7,072 bases of DNA from Emcibacter sp. (lineage in GTDB: Bacteria; Pseudomonadota; Alphaproteobacteria; Sphingomonadales; Emcibacteraceae). The DNA lies in assembly GCA_023142175.1 (NCBI GenBank), contig JAGLJX010000262.1:1-7072 (forward strand), given 5' to 3'. Positions 1 to 4,633 of the stretch are shown here, in pieces. The translations under genes were made by a program, and so were the position numbers. Below the pieces are notes generated by a model. The model had not been told where the DNA came from and did not search any database. It worked only from the letters and a program-made list of their open reading frames with translations. The first letter of the stretch is position 1. Each line of letters begins with the position of its first letter.

Positions 1-470
1 GTATTACCACTTCCTGACATGCCGATCCAGTAGTTTCCGGCAGTAAAGGAATAAGCATTTGTAAATGCCGCAAATTTACGTGTGATCCCGCCGAATGAAC
101 TTGTGCCTTCGATATCCACTACTGAAATAATTTCATTTAACGTCACAATTGGATTAGCAGGCATTGCCCCAATTGGGAAACCTAATGATCCAGTCATATT
201 TGACCAAATTTTTATGTCAACACTATCACCCACATTTCCAACAAAATCACCACTGAATATGTCCATGCCGGTAATGGTACCACCGGACGTGAATGTTACT
301 AATTCCAGAAAATTTTGAGCACCGCTTTGATTTGAATAATTGTTTGGACCTGAGGCCCCAGTAGTATCGGGGCTATAATCCCAGATAATGTTTGCGGATG
401 CAGTTGATATAGACACGATGGAAAAAACAATTACCATCATGCTTCGTTTAAAAGATGTAAAAAATTTCAT
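1..470 (-). CDS. Secreted protein with signal peptide, PEP-CTERM-like (3' end outside window)
   Basis: Reading the minus strand from the ATG at 470 gives an open frame of 156 codons that runs off the left edge. Residues 1-26 form a classic Sec signal peptide: KFFTSFKR at the N-terminus, a hydrophobic core around MMVIVFSIVSIS, and a type I cleavage site ASA before N27. The mature part is rich in Gly, Ser, Asn and Thr with alternating hydrophobics, as in beta-sandwich surface proteins; it includes GDSVDIKIW and, near the edge, YWIGMSGSG. This style is common in the mature region of PEP-CTERM ('choice-of-anchor') proteins of Gram-negative bacteria. The sorting tail itself would be outside the window, so that class is an inference. 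A modest AGAG ribosome binding site lies at 479-482, 8 bases before the ATG. The gene has its own sigma-54-type promoter upstream and is not obviously part of the matB transcript. No enzymatic motif is visible. Confidence 0.8.
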   Translation of the reverse strand, partial: MKFFTSFKRSMMVIVFSIVSISTASANIIWDYSPDTTGASGPNNYSNQSGAQNFLELVTFTSGGTITGMDIFSGDFVGNVGDSVDIKIWSNMTGSLGFPIGAMPANPIVTLNEIISVVDIEGTSSFGGITRKFAAFTNAYSFTAGNYWIGMSGSGN

Positions 471-519
471 ATAAAGAACTCTACTTAAGAAAAATACTAT
501 TTTAATGCTTTCAAATGGT

Positions 520-537
520 AAGCAATTAATGTGCCAA
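520..537 (-). promoter_or_regulatory. Sigma-54 (RpoN) -24/-12 promoter
   Basis: On the minus strand the sequence reads TTGGCACATTAATTGCTT. It holds GG (535-534) and GC (523-522) separated by exactly 10 bases, as sigma-54 requires, and differs from TTGGCACG-N4-TTGCW at only one position (A for G after TTGGCAC). The predicted transcript would start near 510, leaving a leader of about 40 bases before the ATG at 470. Sigma-54 promoters need an activator of the NtrC type; none is in the window. The palindrome CCTA-A-TAGG at 577-585, about 70 bases upstream of the predicted start, is a weak candidate activator site. Confidence 0.75.
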
Positions 538-603
538 TTTCGATAAATGGCGGGAACGCTATATGAATTAGAATTACCTAATAGGAACAGCAAGTTAAAA
601 CTG

Positions 604-628
604 TAAAGAAACCCGACAGTCTTTCAGG
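604..628 (-). terminator. Weak rho-independent terminator candidate after matB
   Basis: On the minus strand, CCTGA (628-624) and TCGGG (616-612) can form a five-pair stem with one G-U pair and a seven-base loop, followed at once by TTTCTTT. It starts 34 bases after the matB stop codon, the right place for a terminator. The stem is short and the T tract is interrupted by a C, so the call is tentative. It would separate matB from the secreted-protein gene, which has its own promoter. The rest of 471-662 holds no gene. Confidence 0.35.
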
Positions 629-662
629 ATATTTTACACTTTAATAAAAATAAATTTTATAT

Positions 663-2138
663 TTATGTCGCATAGTAGATATTTTTCAGTTTTTTTCGAA
701 GGATATTTTTCTGCACCTTGCCCATAGTATTTCGGGGCAAGGCGTCCAGAAAGATTATCTTGCGCGGCTGTTTGAATCGGGCCAGTTGATCTGATAGCTG
801 ATCCTGAATATCCTGCTCAGTGAGTATGGCATTTTCTTTTTTGATAATAACGGCAACAACGGCCTCGCCCAGATCTGGGTGAGGGCTGCCGACGACCGCG
901 CTTTCCATAACACCAGGCAACAGGTCAATAACGCTTTCAATTTCCTTTGGATAGATATTGAATCCTCCGGAAATAATAAGGTCTTTGGACCGTCCAACAA
1001 TGGAAATGCGGCCGTGGACATCGGATACTGCTATATCTCCGGATATGAAAAATCCGTCGGGTCGCATTTCTTCAGCGGTTTTGTCCGGCATTTCCCAATA
1101 TCCCTGAAATACATTCGGGCCTTTATATTCCAGAATACCAATTTCCCCGTTGGGCAGTTCATTTCCTTCGCTGTCGCAAATACGAACCTCTACATCCGGC
1201 AGGGCAGGCCCGACAGTTCCGGCAATGCGTTCCCCATCATAAGGGTTGGATGTGATCATACCTGCTTCTGTCATGCCGTATCTTTCCAGAATACGTTGGC
1301 CTGTGACCTCTTCAAATTCATGGAAGGTTTCTTCCAGAAGGGGGGCAGAGCCGGAAATGAACAACCGCATATTCTGGCAAAGGTCTTTGGTGAATTTTTC
1401 ATGGGCCAAAAGACGTGTGTAAAAGGTCGGTACGCCCATCAGAACAGTGGATTTTGGGATCAGGCGGATCAGGGCGTCCACGTCAAGATTTGGTAAGAAC
1501 CAAACCGTTGACCCTCCCAGTAAGGCACAATGGAGGGCGACAAATAGCCCGTGAACATGGAATATTGGCAGGGCGTGCAATAAAATATCATCTTGTTGCC
1601 AATGCCATATCTCAGAAAGTGTTAGCGCGTTACTGGCGAGGTTCTTATGGCTGAGCATGGCGCCTTTTGATCTGCCCGTCGTGCCGGATGTATAGAGAAT
1701 AGCCGCAAGGTCATCCGCAGCCATTTCTTTCACATGGTGATGAGGGTCACATTTATCAGCTTCAGAACAGAGACTTTCCATTGTTAGGCTTGGAATATTG
1801 TCAGACGTGAAACTACCAACCAGCAGGGCAGGTCTGGAATCCTGGGTAAAATAGTCAACTTCACGGGTCGTATAGGCCGTATTCAGTGGCAGATAGATCG
1901 CCCCGACGCGTAGGCAGGCAAGATACAAACATACCGCAGCCAAGGATTTTTCCACCTGCACCAAAATGCGATCGTCCTTTTTTATCTTTCTGTTTTTTAA
2001 AGTTGTCACTATTTTAGCAGAAATCTGATCCATTTCACCATATGTGAGATTTGAGCCATCTTCCTGTTGTAAAAAGACCTTGTTCAGGTCAGCAGGAAAA
2101 CGTGATTGGAAAAGGGCATAAAGATTTGCGTTTTGCAT
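663..2138 (-). CDS. matB: Malonyl-CoA synthetase (MatB-like acyl-CoA synthetase)
   Basis: The product is a 491-residue ANL-superfamily adenylating enzyme, expected to make malonyl-CoA (or methylmalonyl-CoA) from the dicarboxylate, CoA and ATP in the cytoplasm. Core motifs are intact: P-loop YTSGTTGRSKG at 149-159, ALPIFHVHG at 189-197, GVPTFYTRL at 235-243, ERYGMTE at 285-291, DGFFISGD at 361-368, hinge GRSKDLIISGG at 382-392, and LPRNTMGKVQKN at 467-478 with catalytic Lys474. The wording of these motifs (PLNTAYT, HALPIFH, FISGSAPLL, SNPYDGERIAGTVG, KGPNVFQGYW, PRNTMGKVQKN) is that of MatB rather than of fatty acyl- or acetyl-CoA synthetases. The frame stays open upstream to a TTG at 2189, but that codon lacks a well-placed ribosome binding site. 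The ATG at 2138 has GAGGAG six bases before it and gives the usual MatB beginning (MQNANLYALF, like MNANLF in homologues). No malonyl-CoA decarboxylase or malonate transporter is next to it. It is divergent from a MarR-GNAT regulator that may control it. Confidence 0.92.
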   Translation of the reverse strand: MQNANLYALFQSRFPADLNKVFLQQEDGSNLTYGEMDQISAKIVTTLKNRKIKKDDRILVQVEKSLAAVCLYLACLRVGAIYLPLNTAYTTREVDYFTQDSRPALLVGSFTSDNIPSLTMESLCSEADKCDPHHHVKEMAADDLAAILYTSGTTGRSKGAMLSHKNLASNALTLSEIWHWQQDDILLHALPIFHVHGLFVALHCALLGGSTVWFLPNLDVDALIRLIPKSTVLMGVPTFYTRLLAHEKFTKDLCQNMRLFISGSAPLLEETFHEFEEVTGQRILERYGMTEAGMITSNPYDGERIAGTVGPALPDVEVRICDSEGNELPNGEIGILEYKGPNVFQGYWEMPDKTAEEMRPDGFFISGDIAVSDVHGRISIVGRSKDLIISGGFNIYPKEIESVIDLLPGVMESAVVGSPHPDLGEAVVAVIIKKENAILTEQDIQDQLSDQLARFKQPRKIIFLDALPRNTMGKVQKNILRKKLKNIYYAT

Positions 2139-2144
2139 TGGCGG

Positions 2145-2150
2145 CTCCTC
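2145..2150 (-). promoter_or_regulatory. Ribosome binding site that sets the matB start
   Basis: On the minus strand this reads GAGGAG, six bases before the ATG at 2138. It favours that ATG over the TTG at 2189, 17 codons upstream in the same frame. The only purine-rich stretch before the TTG (AAGAGG, near 2208-2213) lies about 18 bases away, too far to serve it. Confidence 0.8.
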
Positions 2151-2201
2151 AGTTAACGATATTCTAATCCATGAATTATTATCACTCAAATAGAATTTCT
2201 G

Positions 2202-2207
2202 TTTATA
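2202..2207 (-). promoter_or_regulatory. Possible -10 element for matB
   Basis: The minus strand reads TATAAA here, which would start a matB transcript near 2195 with a leader of about 55 bases. No convincing -35 hexamer is seen 16-18 bases upstream; that position falls inside the inverted repeat at 2223-2238, so a bound regulator would block or replace -35 contacts. Tentative. Confidence 0.3.
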
Positions 2208-2211
2208 CCTC

Positions 2212-2239
2212 TTGAAAGTTTTATATAAGCACTTATATT
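2212..2239 (+). promoter_or_regulatory. Sigma-70-type promoter of the MarR-GNAT gene
   Basis: TTGAAA at 2212-2217 and TATATT at 2234-2239 are separated by 16 bases and resemble -35 and -10 hexamers. Transcription would start near 2246, about 20 bases before the ATG at 2268. A good ribosome binding site, AAGGAG (2256-2261), follows with six bases of spacing. The region between and over the hexamers is taken up by an inverted repeat, as expected for an autorepressed gene. Confidence 0.55.
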
Positions 2240-2252
2240 AATGGTTATATAA
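2221..2252. repeat. Operator candidate: inverted repeat and three 12-bp-spaced TTATATAA units
   Basis: ATATAAG (2223-2229) and CTTATAT (2232-2238) are perfect 7-bp arms around CA, giving a 16-bp palindrome of the size MarR dimers usually bind. The same stretch can be read as three units beginning every 12 bases: TTATATAA at 2221, TTATATTA at 2233 and TTATATAA at 2245. It overlaps the -10 of the plus-strand gene and lies upstream of the divergent matB. Binding by the neighbouring MarR-GNAT protein is an inference from position and symmetry. AT-rich sequence yields such patterns by chance more easily than average. Confidence 0.5.
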
Positions 2253-2267
2253 ATTAAGGAGAATACT

Positions 2268-3212
2268 ATGAGCGAAGAATTATTCAGCAATCTAGGCATC
2301 GGCACAAGGTTAAGAAGAGTCTACGATATGCTTAGTGTTGATATGGAGAAGATTTATAAGGAAGCCGGACTGGAATTCCGGGTTCGTCACTTTCCGGTTG
2401 TCTTTGCGTTGCATAAATTAAAGGGGCTTACCATAGCCGAACTTCAGAAAACCTCGCTCCTGACACATTCTGCAATATCCCAGACTGTAAAACAGCTTAT
2501 GGAGAATAATATAGTGGAAATGAAAGTAGGAGAAGATGCCCGAAGTCGTATTGTATTTCTCACGCCGACAGGAGAAAAACTGGTAGAGAAACTCCTGCCT
2601 ATGTGGGAAATGGCCAACAAAGTAATTTTTGATTTACGTGAAGAGTCCCACAATGATCTGTTGCTTGGTCTTAATGATTTTGAGGAAAATCTACGGGCAA
2701 GGGGATTCTATCAAAGATATCAGAGCTACAATATTGAAATTCAACGGCCAGAAGTTGAGATTGTTCCTTTTCATGTGAAATACCGTAAAGACTGGTATGA
2801 CATTAACAAGGAATGGGTGGAAAAATATTTCTCTATGGAAGCCGCAGACGGCAAAACACTCGAAAACCCTGAAAGACATATTCTTGCTGAGGGCGGTGAA
2901 ATTTATTTTGCACTGGTTAAGGACGAGGTATTAGGTGCGGTCGGATTAAAGCATCAGGGAAATGGGGAATATGAGTTAACCAAAATGGGTGTACGTCCCA
3001 AAGCTCAAGGGCTGGGGATCGGTGGAAAACTCATAGAAATCATTATTGACCGCTTTCATGCTCGGGGTGGGGAAAAGCTTTATCTTGAAACCAATGCTAT
3101 CCTAAAACCGGCTATAGCCTTATATGAGAAATACGGTTTTGTTCAGGTGGAATCCAGAGATAATACCCCCTATACAAGAGCAGATGTTTGTATGGACTAT
3201 CAGGGTGAGTGA
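2268..3212 (+). CDS. MarR-type regulator fused to GNAT N-acetyltransferase
   Basis: The 314-residue product has two domains. Residues 1-150 are a MarR winged helix: the recognition region is about 54-82 (LTIAELQKTSLLTHSAISQT and on), and the wing is 88-102 with the family's DARSR and FLTPTGEKL signatures. Residues 163-314 are a GNAT fold with the acetyl-CoA pyrophosphate loop RPKAQGLGIGGKL at 243-255 and the C-terminal ALYEKYGF motif at 284-291. This MarR-GNAT arrangement is a known family and 300-320 residues is normal, so the fusion is not an assembly fault. The start is supported by AAGGAG six bases upstream. It probably binds the palindrome in its own promoter as a dimer; the acyl acceptor of the GNAT domain is unknown. 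It is divergent from matB with 129 bases between the start codons, the usual layout of a local regulator and its target. A hairpin overlaps its stop codon. Confidence 0.92.
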   Translation: MSEELFSNLGIGTRLRRVYDMLSVDMEKIYKEAGLEFRVRHFPVVFALHKLKGLTIAELQKTSLLTHSAISQTVKQLMENNIVEMKVGEDARSRIVFLTPTGEKLVEKLLPMWEMANKVIFDLREESHNDLLLGLNDFEENLRARGFYQRYQSYNIEIQRPEVEIVPFHVKYRKDWYDINKEWVEKYFSMEAADGKTLENPERHILAEGGEIYFALVKDEVLGAVGLKHQGNGEYELTKMGVRPKAQGLGIGGKLIEIIIDRFHARGGEKLYLETNAILKPAIALYEKYGFVQVESRDNTPYTRADVCMDYQGE

Positions 3213-3220
3213 TCGCTCAC
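3205..3220 (+). repeat. Hairpin overlapping the MarR-GNAT stop codon
   Basis: GTGAGT and GCTCAC pair over six positions (one G-U) around a GATC loop. The stop codon TGA at 3210-3212 lies inside it. The following bases (ACAATATTTG) are not a T tract, so it is at best a poor rho-independent terminator. It sits just upstream of the promoter of the next gene, so it could instead be a protein-binding site. Confidence 0.35.
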
Positions 3221-3227
3221 ACAATAT

Positions 3228-3257
3228 TTGATTCCACCATTTTGAATATGCTATAAT
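3228..3257 (+). promoter_or_regulatory. Extended -10 promoter for the VOC-xdhC gene cluster
   Basis: A perfect TATAAT at 3252-3257 is preceded by TGC, making an extended -10 (TGnTATAAT), with TTGATT at 3228-3233 as a -35, 18 bases upstream. Transcription would start near 3264, about 20 bases before the ATG at 3286. Short arms TATGC (3247-3251) and GCATA (3259-3263) flank the -10 and could be an operator. This is the strongest vegetative promoter in the window, and no other clear one is seen before the xdhC operon. Confidence 0.7.
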
Positions 3258-3285
3258 GGCATAAACTAATAGAGGACATCATCAC

Positions 3286-3636
3286 ATGCCAAATCATCAT
3301 AAAATAAATTATATTGAGTTTCCAGCCATAGATATTGATGCCACAAAAGCTTTTTTTATGAAGGCCTTTGGCTGGAACTTTAAGGATTATGGACCAGATT
3401 ATACCTGTTTTATCGGACATGGTACAGACGGGGGTTTTTATCGCTCCGACTTAAAATCCAGCAAGGCAGCAGGCGCGGCTCTTGTCGTGTTATACAGTAA
3501 TAATCTGGAAGAAACCGCTTCTCTTGTAAAAGAGGCTGGCGGCAAGATAAATGTTGATATATTCAAGTTTCCCGGTGGGCGGTGGTTTCACTTTACGGAA
3601 CCAAGCGGAAATGAATTGGCCGTATGGTCTGAATAG
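3286..3636 (+). CDS. VOC family protein (glyoxalase/bleomycin-resistance fold)
   Basis: The 116-residue product is one full vicinal oxygen chelate module, two beta-alpha-beta-beta-beta halves. The first half starts with INYIEFPAIDIDATKAFF (7-24) and AFGWNFKDYGPDYTCF; the second ends with FPGGRWFHFTEPSGNELAVW (95-114), the characteristic closing motif in which Glu110 is the usual metal ligand; Glu11 sits at the equivalent place in the first half. Members include glyoxalases, dioxygenases and antibiotic-binding proteins, so the fold does not give the substrate. The start has AGAGG ten bases upstream (3271-3275), slightly long spacing. It follows its own extended -10 promoter and lies 40 bases before xdhC with no terminator between, so the two are likely cotranscribed. 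Confidence 0.88.
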   Translation: MPNHHKINYIEFPAIDIDATKAFFMKAFGWNFKDYGPDYTCFIGHGTDGGFYRSDLKSSKAAGAALVVLYSNNLEETASLVKEAGGKINVDIFKFPGGRWFHFTEPSGNELAVWSE

Positions 3637-3676
3637 TATCCTTGCACTCTTATGATTTTCGATTAAAGTTGATTTT

Positions 3677-4633
3677 ATGAGTTCAGACTGGAAGCCAATT
3701 TGGCAAAATATAAAAAACTGGCATGGGGCCGGGCGTAACATTGCCCTTGCCACCGTTGTTGATACCTGGGGGTCTTCGCCAAGACCAACGGGCAGCATGA
3801 TGATCATTGATGATCAGGGCGCCATCGAAGGGTCCGTTTCCGGTGGTTGCATCGAAGGGGCAGTGATCACGGCGGCGCAGGATGCCATGACCTCCGACAA
3901 GCCGCAAATGATGGAATTCAGTGTCAGCAATGATCAGGCATGGGAAGTGGGGCTTTCCTGCGGTGGTCGGGTGCGGGTATTGGTCGAATCTATGGCGGAA
4001 AAACTACCCCATATGGATAAAATACTTAATGCTACCGGGCCAGTTATTCTGACTACCGACTGTACCACGGGTGAAACGACTTTTGCTTATGGTGACAATA
4101 ATGCGGGTAAGAGCAAGCTTCGTGATACTGGTGAGCAAGTTATTTTCACTCAGATATTAGAACAACCGCTGAAGCTGATCGTCATTGGTGCTGTTCATAT
4201 AACACAGGCCATGGTCAAGATTGCCGCGAGCATGGATATTAATGTGACCGTTATTGACCCCCGCACCACATTTGCCAGTGAGGTTCGCTTCCCGGATATT
4301 GATTTGTGTACAGATTGGCCGGATGACGCCTTAAATGACCGAGAAATAACCTCTGGCACGGCTATCGTGACCTTAACCCATGATCCAAAGCTGGATGATG
4401 CGGCGTTGCAGGTGGCGCTGAATTCATCATCCTTTTATATTGCATCTTTAGGCAGTCGCAAAACCCATGCCGCCCGTGTGGAACGTCTGACCGCCCTCGG
4501 CATAACCACTGAACAGATTGCACGGATAAATGCGCCGGCGGGTCTTGGCATTGGCGCTAAAACGCCTGCGGAAATTGCGCTGTCCGTCATGGCGCAGATG
4601 ATCTCCATCTACCGGAATGGCGACAGCGGATGA
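3677..4633 (+). CDS. xdhC: XdhC/CoxI family molybdenum cofactor maturation protein
   Basis: The 318-residue product is a complete XdhC-like protein. In this family such proteins bind the molybdenum cofactor, keep it safe during sulfuration and hand it to xanthine-dehydrogenase or CO-dehydrogenase type hydroxylases. The N-terminal XdhC_CoxI domain shows ATVVDTWGSSPRPTGS (25-40), GSVSGGCIEGAV (52-63, Cys58) and EVGLSCGGRVRVLVE (90-104, Cys95). The C-terminal Rossmann domain shows LIVIGAVHITQAM (167-179), VIDPR (192-196), LGSRKTH (258-264) and APAGLGIGAKTPAEIALSV (286-304). Loop GAVHI is a common variant of GAGHI. The ATG at 3677 has only a weak AAAG upstream, so translation may lean on the gene before it. 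The stop overlaps the next start (ATGA at 4630-4633). No hydroxylase subunit gene is in the window. Confidence 0.93.
   Translation: MSSDWKPIWQNIKNWHGAGRNIALATVVDTWGSSPRPTGSMMIIDDQGAIEGSVSGGCIEGAVITAAQDAMTSDKPQMMEFSVSNDQAWEVGLSCGGRVRVLVESMAEKLPHMDKILNATGPVILTTDCTTGETTFAYGDNNAGKSKLRDTGEQVIFTQILEQPLKLIVIGAVHITQAMVKIAASMDINVTVIDPRTTFASEVRFPDIDLCTDWPDDALNDREITSGTAIVTLTHDPKLDDAALQVALNSSSFYIASLGSRKTHAARVERLTALGITTEQIARINAPAGLGIGAKTPAEIALSVMAQMISIYRNGDSG

Noticed and set aside
82..318. Plus-strand open frame of 78 codons
   Set aside because: It is antisense to the secreted-protein gene, which has a signal peptide and a good start. The plus-strand product has no recognisable motif.
879..1496. Plus-strand open frame of 205 codons inside matB
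   Set aside because: It is the antisense shadow of a fully conserved acyl-CoA synthetase. No ribosome binding site or domain supports it.
3220..3285. Second copy of the MarR-GNAT operator in front of the VOC gene
   Set aside because: I looked for ATATAAG/CTTATAT or the 12-bp-spaced units here and found none. The short arms around the -10 differ in sequence.
3637..3676. Possible promoter before xdhC (TTGCAC at 3642-3647)
   Set aside because: No -10 hexamer occurs at 16-18 bases spacing. Cotranscription from the promoter at 3228-3257 is simpler.
3796..3818. Local repeat of TGATCA/TGATGATCA-like words within xdhC
   Set aside because: It lies in a conserved coding stretch (MMIIDDQG) and follows from Ile/Asp codons. 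No sign of a separate function.
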